Shown here one piece after another: positions 29,593 to 38,446 of a stretch of 64,000 nucleotides of DNA (position 1 is the first letter of the stretch; each line of letters opens with the position of its first letter). The DNA lies in NCBI GenBank assembly GCA_964430505.1, contig CAYSGH010000009.1, forward strand, positions 21,214-85,213, given 5' to 3'. Source of the stretch: UBA6176 sp032119375. Its GTDB lineage: Bacteria > Verrucomicrobiota > Verrucomicrobiia > Limisphaerales > UBA9464. Under the pieces are notes generated by a model. The model was not told the origin of the DNA. It searched no databases and saw only the letters and a list, made by a program, of their open reading frames with translations. The position numbers and the translations under genes are program-made.

Positions 29593-31134
29593 ATGCGCGG
29601 GTTCTTGCTTCAACGGCTTCGAGGGGCGCACGCGTGGGCGGTGACGGGCGTGCTGGGCATGTTCGTGGCCCATGACGGCGTGGCCCGCGCGGGGGTTGTT
29701 GAGGAAGGCGAAACCCTGGCGCGACAGCATTGCGGGGCGTGCCATGTGTTTCCGGAGCCGGACCTGCTGGATCGCAGGACGTGGGAACAGCACGCGCTGA
29801 GGAAGATGGCCCCGTTCCTCGGCGTGGCGCGGCTGAAGACGGAAGGGCGTCCGGACGGCCGACGCCTGGAGGAATCCGGGTTGTTTCCGCCCGGTCCGGT
29901 GGTGTCGCAGGAGGAATGGCGCGCCATCACGGCCTTCTATGCCGCTCGCGCGCCGGAGGTGGCGTTGGAGCCGGAGACGCCGCGCCCCGTCGCCGTGGTC
30001 ACCACGCAGTTTGACCCTCGCCCGTTGAGCCTGCCGGGCTCCGTGCCGCGCACGACGCTGGCCACGCTGGGTGCCCGGCCAGGCGAGGCCTGGATCGGCG
30101 ACGCGGGCTCGGGCGCCGTGCATCGGTTTGACGCCTTGGGGCGGCCGCTGGGCGCATGGAACGCGGGGGGCGCGCCGACGCACGTGGCGCGATGGGGCGA
30201 GGGCTGGGTGACCACCTTGGTGGGCAGCGTGTTTCCATCGGACGTGCCGCTGGGACGCGTCGTGCGCCTGTCCGCCCAGGGCCAGGCGACGGGCCTGCTG
30301 GAGGGATTGGAGCGGCCCGTGATGACGGTGCCCTGCGACCTAAATGGCGACGGCTTGCCAGACCTCGTGGTGAATGGGTTTGGGAACCAGCTCGGGCGGC
30401 TGGCGTGGCACGAGGCGTTGCCAAGCGGCGCATGGCGCTCCCATGAACTGCTAGACCGGCCCGGTGCCGTGTGCACGGAGGCGCGCGACCTCGACGGCGA
30501 CGGCGACCTCGACCTCCTCGTCCTGATGGCGCAGTCGCAGGAGCAACTGCTGTGGCTCGTCAATGACGGCCGCGGCCAGTTCGACGTGCGCGTCCTCCTG
30601 CGATTCCACCCCGTCTTTGGCGCCGTGCACTTCGAGACGGTGGACATGGACGGCGACGGCGACCTGGACGTCGTGCTGAGCAATGGCGACAACGGCGAGT
30701 ACCCCTCGCCATTCAAGCGGTATCACGGCGTGCGGATCCTTCGGAACGACGGCTCCATGCGGCTCGTGGAGGCGTGGTTCCAGCCGGTGAACGGCGCGTT
30801 CAAGGCGCTGGCGCGCGACCTCGACGGGGACGGCGACCGGGACCTGGCGGTGATCTCCTTTTTCCCGGACTACGCCCGCGCGCCGGAGGAGTCGTTCCTG
30901 GTGCTGCGCAACGAGGGCGGGCTGCGGTTCCGCCGCGAGACGGTGCGCGAGGCGACGCTCGGGCGCTGGCTCACGATGGACGCCGGCGACATCGACGCCG
31001 ACGGCGACATCGACCTGTTGCTGGGAAGCTTTTGCGAGGGCCCGCCCGCCGTGGCGATCCCGCCGGGGTTGGCGGCGGGTTGGCGCACGAACGGGGTGAA
31101 CGCCTTGTTGCTGTTGAACCAGGGGAAGCCATGA
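29593..31134 (+). CDS. exported FG-GAP repeat protein with a heme c site
   Basis: Secreted 513-residue protein. After a signal peptide (about residues 1-34) it has CGACH at 47-51, a covalent heme c site in a short cytochrome-like segment. An FG-GAP/VCBS propeller follows with calcium-type loops DLNGDGLPDLVV, DLDGDGDLDLLV, DMDGDGDLDVVL, DLDGDGDRDLAV and DIDADGDIDLLL. Such proteins often sit beside UnbV-type CRTAC1 proteins, as here. The ATG at 29593 has GGAAGG a few bases upstream. The stop overlaps the next start (ATGA), so the two genes are coupled. Ligand and redox partner are unknown. Confidence 0.85.
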   Translation: MRGFLLQRLRGAHAWAVTGVLGMFVAHDGVARAGVVEEGETLARQHCGACHVFPEPDLLDRRTWEQHALRKMAPFLGVARLKTEGRPDGRRLEESGLFPPGPVVSQEEWRAITAFYAARAPEVALEPETPRPVAVVTTQFDPRPLSLPGSVPRTTLATLGARPGEAWIGDAGSGAVHRFDALGRPLGAWNAGGAPTHVARWGEGWVTTLVGSVFPSDVPLGRVVRLSAQGQATGLLEGLERPVMTVPCDLNGDGLPDLVVNGFGNQLGRLAWHEALPSGAWRSHELLDRPGAVCTEARDLDGDGDLDLLVLMAQSQEQLLWLVNDGRGQFDVRVLLRFHPVFGAVHFETVDMDGDGDLDVVLSNGDNGEYPSPFKRYHGVRILRNDGSMRLVEAWFQPVNGAFKALARDLDGDGDRDLAVISFFPDYARAPEESFLVLRNEGGLRFRRETVREATLGRWLTMDAGDIDADGDIDLLLGSFCEGPPAVAIPPGLAAGWRTNGVNALLLLNQGKP

Positions 31135-34100
31135 GGGCGACGCAAGGGTCAAGGTGGGCGGCGTGGGCGCTGGGATCGTTGGGATGTGTGGCCGTCGGCG
31201 TCGCCTTGGCCGGGACGGTCGTGGCGCCCTTGCACGACGCGGGAAGCGGCAAGGCTGGCTTCGAGCGGGTCCCCGCGGCGGGCGCTGGGGTCGGCTTCGT
31301 CAACCGCGTGGCTCCCGAGTCGCTGGTACGGAACCAAAACCTCCTCAACGGCTCCGGCGTGGCGCTCGGGGACGTGGACGGCGACGGGCGTTGCGACGTG
31401 TTCCTGGTGGCCATCGACGGCACCAACCGCCTCTACCTGAATCGGGGTGGGTGGCGGTTCGAGGAGGCGGGGGCGGGGTCTGCCATCGGAATGCCGGGGG
31501 CGCTCTCCACCGGGGCGTTGATGGAGGATCTTGACGGCGACGCCGACCTGGATCTCGTGGTGACGACCCTGGGCGGCGGGCCGCGCCTGTTCCTCAACGA
31601 TGGCAAGGCGCGCTTCGCCGACGCGACCGCCACCTCCGGCCTCGCCGCCGCCACGGGCAGCACGTCGGTCGCGGCGGGCGACATCGACGGGAACGGCACC
31701 ATTGACCTGTACGTGGCCAACTACGGGTCGTTCCCGATCCTGCGATCCGGGGCCGGGCGCGCGCAGGTGCGGCAGGTGAACGGCCGCTGGGTGATCGACG
31801 GCCCGCACGCCGCGCGCCTGCGGGTGGTGAACGGGCAGTTGGAAGAAGTGGGCGAGCCCGGCGCCTTGTACCGCAACGACGGCCCCGCGCGCTTCACCCG
31901 GGTTGCCTGGGGCACCGACGCCTTCCTCGACGAGCAAGGGCAACCCAAGCCCGCGCCGGCGGACTTCGGGTTGTCGGCCGTGCTGCGCGACGTGAACGGC
32001 GACGGCCACCCCGACCTGTATGCGTGCAACGACTTCCAGTCGCCGGACCGCCTGTGGCTGAACCTGGGCGACGGCCGCTTCCGCGAGGCGCCGCGCCTGG
32101 CGTTGAGGAAGTACGCCTTCGCATCGATGGGCGCGGACTTTGGCGACCTGGACCGCGACGGGCGCCTGGACTTCATGGCCGTCGAGATGTTGCCGCGTTC
32201 CTGGGAACGGCGCCAACGGTCGCTCACGGGCGTCCGCTTCATCCCCAACCTTCCCGGGCGCTTTGAGTATCGCCCCGAGGTCCCGCGCAACGTCGTGTAC
32301 CGCGGCAATGGCGACGGCACGTGGAGCGACGTGGCGGAGTTCACGGGCATGGCGGCCACGGATTGGTCGTGGCAACCGCTCCTCCTCGACGTGGACCTCG
32401 ACGGGTTCGAGGACGTGCTGGTGGCGGCGGGCGCCGTGCATGACGTGCAGGACCGCGACACGCTGGCCCGCATCCAGGCGTCCGGACGCGGCGAGCAGGC
32501 GAGCAACGTGCTTCTGTACCCGTCGTTCCCGTCCCCGGTCTGGGCCTTTCGCAACCGAGGTTCGTGGCGCTTCGATGAATCCCACGAGGCATGGGGCCTC
32601 GTTCACACCAACCTCCATGTCGGGGCGGCGCTCGGGGACCTCGACGGCGACGGCGACCTGGACCTCGTGGTCAACCGCCTCAACGACGGACCCGCCCTCT
32701 ATCGCAACACTTCCGCTGCCCCGCGCCTTGCCGTGCGTCTTCGAGGCAAGGCTCCCAACTCGCGCGGCATCAATGCCCGCATCCGCGTCCTCGGCGGCCC
32801 GGTCCCCCAGGAAACCGAGGTGACCGCCGGCGGCCGCTACCTCTCCGGTGACGACGCCACTCGCACCTTTGCCGCTGGCAAGGCCAAGTCCCTCGACGTC
32901 GAGGTGCGCTGGCGCAGCGGACGCGTCAGCCGCCTCACCAACGCCGCGCCGGGAACCGTTGTGACGCTCGACGAGGCCGACGCGCGCGACATCCCGTCGC
33001 CCGCCGAACCCAAGCCGCGTCCCCTGTTCGCCGACGTTTCCGGTGCCATGGGCCACGTGCATCGCGAGGAGTTGTTCGACGACCTGGCGCGGCAACCGCT
33101 CCTGCACCGGCAGCTGAGCGTCGCCGGTCCTTCGGTGGCATGGCTTCCCTCGGCCGACCCCGCCCGGCCCTACGTCGTGGTTGGAGCGGCGCGCGGGGGT
33201 TCACCGGGCGTGCGTCGCATCAAGGTCGGCGGTGGCATGGAGGCCATCGCGTGCGACTGGGTGGCCCCCGATGACATGGGCGGCATGGCATCGTGGACCG
33301 ATGCCGACGGCACGCCGGTCCTCTTGGCCGCCGTTTCCAACTACGAGACCGCGCCCGCCGCCTCCGGCCTCGTCCAGCTGCGCCCGTCGTCGGATGGCCT
33401 GCGCATGGAGTGCACGCCCATTGCCATCGATCCGTCCTTCCCAGCGAGCCTGGGCGCGTTGGCCACGACCGACATGGACGGCGACGGCGTGCTGGACGTG
33501 TTCCTCGGGGCGAGGGTGATGCCGGGGCGATACCCGGAGTCGGGAGCCTCGCGGGTTTGGAAGGGGACGCAGGAAGGCGCGTCCAACGGCGTCGGCGCGA
33601 GCGAGGTGTCGGTCCCGGGCCTGGAGTCGGCCGGGATGGTGCAAGGCGCGGTGTGGACGGACCTTGAGGGCGACGGGTTTCCCGAGCTGGTGCTCGCCTG
33701 CGAATGGGGGCCGCTGAAGGCTTGGCGCAACCGTCGCGGCCAACTCGCGCCGTGGGACCCGGTGGTGCGGATGGCGTCCGGTGAATCGACGCCCCTGTCC
33801 CGGCTCACGGGTTGGTGGACGTGCGTGGCGGCGGCCGACCTCGATGGGGACGGACGCATGGACTTGGTCGCGGGCAACTGGGGGTTGAACACCGGCTACA
33901 CGGCCAGCGCCGACCGTGCCGTGCGCTTGTACCATGGCGACCTGGTGGGCTCCGGCGGCGTGGACGTGGTGGAGGCATGGAGCCCGGCCGACCGGCCGTT
34001 CGAGGTGCCGCGTCGCGGCCTGCGCCCGCTGTCCATGGCGTTCCCAGCCTTGGCGGAACGCTTCCCAACCCACGCGGCCTTCGCCGCCGCGTCGCTCCAG

Positions 34101-34787
34101 GACGTGCTAGCCGCCATCGGCAGGCCCGCGTCCGTCGTCGAGGCGCGGACGTTGACGTCGATGGTGTTCCTGAATCGTGGCGACGTGTGGGAGGCGCGGC
34201 CGTTGCCGGACGTGGCGCAGTGGGCTCCGTTGATGGGGGTGTCCGTGGCGGATGCCAACGGGGATGGGAAGGCGGACCTGTTGCTGGCGCAGAACTTCAT
34301 GGGCATGCGCATCGAGTGGCCCCGGTGCGACGCCGGCCGCGGCGCGGTCCTGCTGGGCGATGGCGCGGGTGGGTTCCGGCCCATGGAGGCGGCGGAATCC
34401 GGCGTTCTGGTGCATGGCGAGCAACGCGGGTGCGCCGTGGCCGACATGGACGGCGACGGGCGGATGGATTGGATCGACACGCAGGTGGGCGCCGACACTC
34501 GGTTGTTCCTGAACCAGTTGGGTGCGCCGGGATTGAGGGTTCGATTGAAGGGACCGCCGCGAAACCCGTTGGGACTGGGGGCCGTGGTGCGGGTGGTGTC
34601 GGCGACGGGTGTTGGAATGGGGACGGCCCACGAAGTGCATGGTGCCACGGGCGCGGGGTCGGTGGACCTTTCGACGGTCGTGGTCGCGGGGGCGGCCGAG
34701 CGGCTGGAGGTTCGCTGGCCGGGCGGCCGGAGGACGGTGGCGACGGTGACGTCGGGGGCGCGCGAGGTCGTTGTATCCGCGGAATAG
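31131..34787 (+). CDS. large exported FG-GAP/ASPIC-UnbV (CRTAC1-like) protein
   Basis: 1218-residue exported protein. An N-terminal hydrophobic segment (WALGSLGCVAVGVALAGTVVA) is a signal or anchor. The first propeller carries DVDGDGRCDVFL, DLDGDADLDLVV, DIDGNGTIDLYV and DVNGDGHPDLYA. Near residues 530-620 an ASPIC/UnbV domain reads LAVRLRGKAPNSRGINARI and ends with EVRWRSGRVSRLTN. A second propeller follows (DMDGDGVLDVFL and others), and a second, C-terminal ASPIC/UnbV-like domain reads RLEVRWPGGRR. The protein therefore looks like two CRTAC1 units in tandem. It is translationally coupled to the heme-containing FG-GAP protein. Function in bacteria is not established; surface binding is plausible. 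Confidence 0.88.
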   Translation: MRATQGSRWAAWALGSLGCVAVGVALAGTVVAPLHDAGSGKAGFERVPAAGAGVGFVNRVAPESLVRNQNLLNGSGVALGDVDGDGRCDVFLVAIDGTNRLYLNRGGWRFEEAGAGSAIGMPGALSTGALMEDLDGDADLDLVVTTLGGGPRLFLNDGKARFADATATSGLAAATGSTSVAAGDIDGNGTIDLYVANYGSFPILRSGAGRAQVRQVNGRWVIDGPHAARLRVVNGQLEEVGEPGALYRNDGPARFTRVAWGTDAFLDEQGQPKPAPADFGLSAVLRDVNGDGHPDLYACNDFQSPDRLWLNLGDGRFREAPRLALRKYAFASMGADFGDLDRDGRLDFMAVEMLPRSWERRQRSLTGVRFIPNLPGRFEYRPEVPRNVVYRGNGDGTWSDVAEFTGMAATDWSWQPLLLDVDLDGFEDVLVAAGAVHDVQDRDTLARIQASGRGEQASNVLLYPSFPSPVWAFRNRGSWRFDESHEAWGLVHTNLHVGAALGDLDGDGDLDLVVNRLNDGPALYRNTSAAPRLAVRLRGKAPNSRGINARIRVLGGPVPQETEVTAGGRYLSGDDATRTFAAGKAKSLDVEVRWRSGRVSRLTNAAPGTVVTLDEADARDIPSPAEPKPRPLFADVSGAMGHVHREELFDDLARQPLLHRQLSVAGPSVAWLPSADPARPYVVVGAARGGSPGVRRIKVGGGMEAIACDWVAPDDMGGMASWTDADGTPVLLAAVSNYETAPAASGLVQLRPSSDGLRMECTPIAIDPSFPASLGALATTDMDGDGVLDVFLGARVMPGRYPESGASRVWKGTQEGASNGVGASEVSVPGLESAGMVQGAVWTDLEGDGFPELVLACEWGPLKAWRNRRGQLAPWDPVVRMASGESTPLSRLTGWWTCVAAADLDGDGRMDLVAGNWGLNTGYTASADRAVRLYHGDLVGSGGVDVVEAWSPADRPFEVPRRGLRPLSMAFPALAERFPTHAAFAAASLQDVLAAIGRPASVVEARTLTSMVFLNRGDVWEARPLPDVAQWAPLMGVSVADANGDGKADLLLAQNFMGMRIEWPRCDAGRGAVLLGDGAGGFRPMEAAESGVLVHGEQRGCAVADMDGDGRMDWIDTQVGADTRLFLNQLGAPGLRVRLKGPPRNPLGLGAVVRVVSATGVGMGTAHEVHGATGAGSVDLSTVVVAGAAERLEVRWPGGRRTVATVTSGAREVVVSAE

Positions 34788-34825
34788 GGCGAGCCCTCAC
34801 GTGCCACCGTTCGAGCTTCCCGGGG

Positions 34826-34858
34826 CCGGCCGCTCGCCGCTCGCCATTCCCCATTCGC
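34826..34858 (-). repeat. purine-rich GCGAGCGGCGAGCG repeat
   Basis: On the minus strand this short stretch matches the GAGCGAGGAGC-type purine repeats at 25722-25795 and resembles 36106-36152. It lies between the UnbV gene and the M42 peptidase. Confidence 0.5.
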
Positions 34859-34877
34859 CTCCATAGCCTCCACGCCC

Positions 34878-35948
34878 ATGCGCTCCGAATCCCTTGAGTT
34901 CCTTCGCACCCTGGTGAACACGCCCAGCCCCGTGGGCCACGAGACGCGCGGCCTGCGGGCGTGGCTCGACCGCGTCAAGCAGCACGCCGTCCAGACCGAA
35001 TCCGACGCCTATGGCAACTGCGTGGCCACGCTCAACCCCGGGGCCGGCCCCCGGCTGATGCTTGCGGCGCACGCGGACGAGATCGCCATGGCCGTGTCCT
35101 ACGTCACGACGGAGGGCTACATCCACGTGCGCCGCACGGGCGGCATCGACCCGGCGATCACCAAGGCCCAGCGCGTGGTCATCCATGGGCGGAACGGCCC
35201 CGTGAAGGGCGTGGTGGGCAACGTGGCCCCGCACCTGATGAAGGCCGAGGGCGACCCCAAGCCTCCCAAGATCCACGACCTCTTCATCGACATCGGCACC
35301 GCCTCGCGGGACGAGACCTTCCAGCTCGTCCGCATTGGCGACCCCATCACGTTGTCGGACGAGTTCGACGTCCTGCGGGGCGACCTCGCCGTGGCGCGCG
35401 CCTTTGACAACCGGATTGGCACTTGGGCGGTGGCCGAGACCCTGCGCCTCTTGCAGCCCATCGCCGCCGAGCTGCAATGGGAGATCTGCGCCGTGGCCAA
35501 CGTCCAGGAGGAGGTGGGCTTGTTGGGCGCGCGCCAAATTGCGTACTCGCTCCATCCAGCGGCCGCGTTGGTCGTGGATGTCACCCATGCGACGGACTAC
35601 CCCACCGTGGACCCTCGCCAGCACGGCGAGATCCGGCTCGGGAAGGGGCCGGCGCTGACCCATGGCGGATGCAACCACGTCGAGGTCGTCGCCCGGCTCG
35701 AGTCCGTCGCCGCCGCCAGCAACATCCCGCTCCAGCACGAGGCCATGTCCGCCAGCTCGGGCACGGACACGGATGTCATCTTTTGGACGCGCGGCGGCAT
35801 CCCGAGCGCCTTGATCAGCCTGCCCAACCGCTACATGCACTCGCCGGTCGAGGTCGTGCACCTGGGCGATCTCGAGAAAATCCCGGAACTGATGGCCGCG
35901 TTCTGCCGCAGCCTGCGCAAGGACGAGGCCTTCAAGGTCCGCATTTGA
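34878..35948 (+). CDS. M42 family metallo-aminopeptidase
   Basis: Cytosolic di-zinc aminopeptidase (tetrahedral aminopeptidase/deblocking type) that trims peptides. 356 residues, the usual size. Metal and catalytic residues are visible in order: H65 in AAHADE with catalytic D67, D177 in RAFDNRIG bridging the metals, E211/E212 in VQEEVGLLGAR, D234 in VVDVTHATD, and H321 in RYMHSPVE. The dodecahedral enzymes also have a PDZ-like insert between the first two motifs, consistent with residues 70-165. tRNA-Leu lies 69 bases downstream. Confidence 0.94.
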   Translation: MRSESLEFLRTLVNTPSPVGHETRGLRAWLDRVKQHAVQTESDAYGNCVATLNPGAGPRLMLAAHADEIAMAVSYVTTEGYIHVRRTGGIDPAITKAQRVVIHGRNGPVKGVVGNVAPHLMKAEGDPKPPKIHDLFIDIGTASRDETFQLVRIGDPITLSDEFDVLRGDLAVARAFDNRIGTWAVAETLRLLQPIAAELQWEICAVANVQEEVGLLGARQIAYSLHPAAALVVDVTHATDYPTVDPRQHGEIRLGKGPALTHGGCNHVEVVARLESVAAASNIPLQHEAMSASSGTDTDVIFWTRGGIPSALISLPNRYMHSPVEVVHLGDLEKIPELMAAFCRSLRKDEAFKVRI

Positions 35949-36017
35949 AGTCGGCCCGGGAAGGGAACTCCTTCCCATGTCAAAGCACCGTGGCCATCCT
36001 GCGCGCACGGGCTGGCC

Positions 36018-36105
36018 GTGCCGCCGTGGTGAAATGGCAGACACAGGGGACTTAAAATCCCCTTCCCGCGAGGGAGTGCGGGTTCGAGTCCCGCCGGCGG
36101 CACCA
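36018..36105 (+). tRNA. tRNA-Leu (anticodon UAA)
   Basis: 88 bases with encoded CCA. The acceptor arms GCCGCCG and CGGCGGC pair fully. The anticodon stem GGGGA/TCCCC closes the loop CTTAAAA, giving anticodon TAA. A long variable arm (CCCGCGAGGG) marks it as class II leucine. The T arm contains GGTTCGAGTCC. It reads UUA, a codon that should be rare in this high-GC genome. Confidence 0.97.
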
Positions 36106-36156
36106 AGCGAGGGGGGAGAGTCGAGAGGCGGGGGGCGAGAGGCGGGGGGCGGGACG

Positions 36157-36179
36157 CCGCGTAAGGGCACGCGGCCTAC
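36157..36179 (+). repeat. REP-like hairpin repeat, copy 2
   Basis: CCGCGTA and CACGCGG arms around AGGG, then CCTAC. It sits 26 bases before the palindromic element. Confidence 0.75.
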
Positions 36180-36204
36180 GGATGCGGGTGGGCTTTGGGT
36201 GCCG

Positions 36205-36358
36205 GTGCATCCCGTAGTGGTCGGTGTTCCCGAAAACGTGGTGGCTGGCTCAACGCCGGGAGCGCGGCCGTCCCCGGCCGCATCCCCCGGGCCACCGCCT
36301 TGCGGGACCGGTTCGCTCCCCGCATCCCGCTCCCATGTCACGGACCACTGCGTGACGC
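36205..36358 (-). repeat. palindromic MITE-like element, copy A
   Basis: About 150 noncoding bases similar, in reverse orientation, to 59684-59838. Shared internal words include CCCGCAAGGCG, CGGCCGGGGAC and TCGGGAA. The ends are imperfect inverted repeats: GTGCATCCCG then GTGGTCGGTG at the left, and a related AGTGGTCCGTG on the other strand at the right. Confidence 0.6.
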
Positions 36359-36438
36359 GGGGTTTGGGAGCCGTCGATGGATTCCCGGCTTGGCGCGTGG
36401 GGAGAACATCGGGATGGTGACGCCACACTCCCGTTCTT

Positions 36439-37659
36439 ATGAGCCTTCGATGCCTGAAACCCGTCGCCTGGGGCATTGCCTTGGGCGTGCTCCTGATCCC
36501 CCAACGTGTCGCTGCCGAAACGGTGCGGACGGTGGCGTCGCAGCCGAGCTGGATTCTTTCCAACGCGAACGTTGAGGTCGCCCTGACCCGGCTGGGCGGG
36601 CACATGGCTCCGGTTCGTTTTTATCGGGACACGGCGAAGCCGGTGCAGCCGTACCATGTCTCGCCGTGGCAAGGGGAGAAGCGGGAGTTGCCGGTGCCGG
36701 TGCTCGTGCCGTTGCGGGGCGACTTCTTTTGCCTGCCGTTTGGGGGGAACGACGCGGCGGTGGGCGGTGAGAAGCATCCGCCGCATGGGGAGACGGCGGG
36801 ATCGCGGTGGCGGTTCGTGAGCCAGGTGCGTCGCGGGCCGGTGGTGACGCTGGCGACGGTGATCGACACGCAGGCGCGTCCTGGGCGTGTCACCAAGGAG
36901 TTGTCGATCGTGGATGGGGAGAACGTGGTGTACAGCCGGCATCTCATCGAGGGGTTTGAAGGCCCGGCACCGCTGGGGCATCACGCGACGCTGGCGATGC
37001 CGGAGGCCGAGGGGGTGTTTCGCATTTCGGCCAGCCCGCTTCGGTTCGGGATGGTGGCTCCGGCGTTGTTCAGCGACCCGGCCAAGGGCGAGTACCAGGC
37101 GTTGGAGGTGGGGGCGCGGTTCACGGACCTGCGCAAGGTTCCGATGGCATGGAAGGGTGCGCCGGACACGGACCTTGGGTCGTTGCCGGCGCGCAAGGGG
37201 CACGCGGACTTGGTGTTGCTGGTCAACGAGCCGGGCGAGAGGGCGTGGGTGACGGCCACGCGGCGGGACGAGGGCTGGGTGTGGTTTGCGCTCAAGGATC
37301 CGGCGGTGCTGGCCGGCACGTTGCTGTGGATCGAGAACCATGGTCGCCATGGCGCGCCGTGGCTGGGACGGAACCACTGCGTGGGCATCGAGGACATCAC
37401 GGGGCATTGGGCGGATGGGTTGGCGGCGTCCAGCCGGCCGAACGTGCTGACCCGAGAGGGCGTGCGGACGGCCGTCGATCTGTCGAAGGATCGCCCGACG
37501 GCCGTTCACTACATCCAGGGCGTTGTGCGCGTCCCGGCGGGCTTCGAGGAGGTTCGGGACATCGAGTTTGGGCCGGGGACGCTGACGTTTGTTTCCACGG
37601 CGGGGCACCGGGTGACGGCCCCGGTGCGACACGAGTTCCTGCGGACGGGGCGGCTGTGA
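36439..37659 (+). CDS. exported protein, possible galactose-mutarotase-like fold
   Basis: 406-residue exported protein with a signal peptide (WGIALGVLLIPQRVAA, cleavage near residue 26). The mature part begins with SNANVEVALTRLGGHMAPVRF, the kind of opening seen in aldose-1-epimerase-like beta-sandwich proteins, where the carbohydrate's own face is described by an ALT-x-x-GG turn. It continues with many short beta-rich segments and histidines (GENVVYSRHLIEG, ENHGRHGAPWLGRNH). I do not recognise a named family with confidence. It precedes the sigma factor by 49 bases; whether they share a transcript is unclear. Confidence 0.7.
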   Translation: MSLRCLKPVAWGIALGVLLIPQRVAAETVRTVASQPSWILSNANVEVALTRLGGHMAPVRFYRDTAKPVQPYHVSPWQGEKRELPVPVLVPLRGDFFCLPFGGNDAAVGGEKHPPHGETAGSRWRFVSQVRRGPVVTLATVIDTQARPGRVTKELSIVDGENVVYSRHLIEGFEGPAPLGHHATLAMPEAEGVFRISASPLRFGMVAPALFSDPAKGEYQALEVGARFTDLRKVPMAWKGAPDTDLGSLPARKGHADLVLLVNEPGERAWVTATRRDEGWVWFALKDPAVLAGTLLWIENHGRHGAPWLGRNHCVGIEDITGHWADGLAASSRPNVLTREGVRTAVDLSKDRPTAVHYIQGVVRVPAGFEEVRDIEFGPGTLTFVSTAGHRVTAPVRHEFLRTGRL

Positions 37660-37708
37660 TGGGCGACGGCGTGCAGGGGTTCCGAGGCTATGGACAAAAT
37701 CGGCAGCC

Positions 37709-38437
37709 ATGGAAAGCATGGGGGGAGTGCAAGGGGTGCTTCCAAGGCGGGAGGATCGAACGGCGACGCGTGCGTCGTTCGTGGATCGTCTTAAGGATTG
37801 GCGTCAGCAGACCACGTGGGGGGAGTTCCTGTCACGCTACGGGCGCATGGTGCACCGCGTGGCCTTGCATGCGGGGTTGAGGCCGCATGAGGCGGACGAG
37901 GTGGTGCAGGAGACGGCCTTGTCCGTGGCCCGGGCGATGCCGCAGTTCGTGTACGAGCCGGGCCGATGCAGCTTCGAGGGCTGGGTCCGGAGGATGGCCC
38001 GGCTGCGCATCTCGGACCAGATCCGGCGGCGGGGCCGGGAGGATCGGTTGGGGGCGCTGGATGGGTTGGAAGGTGACGGGGCCGGCGTTGGGCCTGGCTT
38101 CGAGGGCGAAGCGGGAGACGACTTGGGGCAGGCGGGCATGGGGCTGGCGGGCATGGAGCTGGCGGCGCCGGACCCGACGGATGCCGCGTGGCAGGAGGAG
38201 TGGAAGCGCATGGTGCTGGAGCGGGCACTGGAGCGGGTGCGGCTGGCGGTGTCGCCGGAGCACTACCAGATCTTTCACCTCGCGGTGTTGGAGGAGCGCG
38301 CGGGGGCGGACGTGGCGCGGATGCTGGATGTGAGCCAGGCAAAGGTGTACGTGGTCCGGCATCGCTTGATGGCGCGCCTGCAGCGGGAGGTGGAGCAGGT
38401 CCGGAAGGAGTCCGACGCGGGGCTGCCCTGCGGCTAG
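37709..38437 (+). CDS. ECF-like RNA polymerase sigma factor
   Basis: 242-residue sigma-70 family factor. Region 2 is clear: FLSRYGRMVHRVALHAGLRPHEADEVVQE, with the D-E-x-V-Q-E core-binding helix, then WVRRMARLRISDQIRRRGR, the -10-recognising helix. A Gly/Ala/Asp-rich linker separates it from region 4 (about residues 185-235). That region has a helix-turn-helix reading GADVARMLDVSQAKVYVVRHRL. No membrane anti-sigma gene is adjacent; instead a WD40 kinase starts ten bases after the stop, with its Shine-Dalgarno overlapping the stop. Sigma factors paired with Ser/Thr kinases are known in Planctomycetes (the STK ECF groups), and this pair resembles that arrangement. Confidence 0.9.
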   Translation: MESMGGVQGVLPRREDRTATRASFVDRLKDWRQQTTWGEFLSRYGRMVHRVALHAGLRPHEADEVVQETALSVARAMPQFVYEPGRCSFEGWVRRMARLRISDQIRRRGREDRLGALDGLEGDGAGVGPGFEGEAGDDLGQAGMGLAGMELAAPDPTDAAWQEEWKRMVLERALERVRLAVSPEHYQIFHLAVLEERAGADVARMLDVSQAKVYVVRHRLMARLQREVEQVRKESDAGLPCG

Positions 38438-38443
38438 GAGGGG
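38436..38443 (+). promoter_or_regulatory. Shine-Dalgarno of the kinase overlapping the sigma-factor stop
   Basis: AGGAGGGG overlaps the sigma TAG stop and ends three bases before the kinase ATG at 38447. This points to translational coupling of the two genes. Confidence 0.8.
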
Positions 38444-38446
38444 GAC

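Larger units (their letters stand above)
36106..36438. other. repeat-rich intergenic region
   Basis: 333 bases: a purine-rich stretch (36106-36152), a REP-like hairpin (36157-36179), and a copy of the palindromic element of about 150 bp (36205-36358). The promoter of the next gene is probably in the last 80 bases. Confidence 0.65.
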
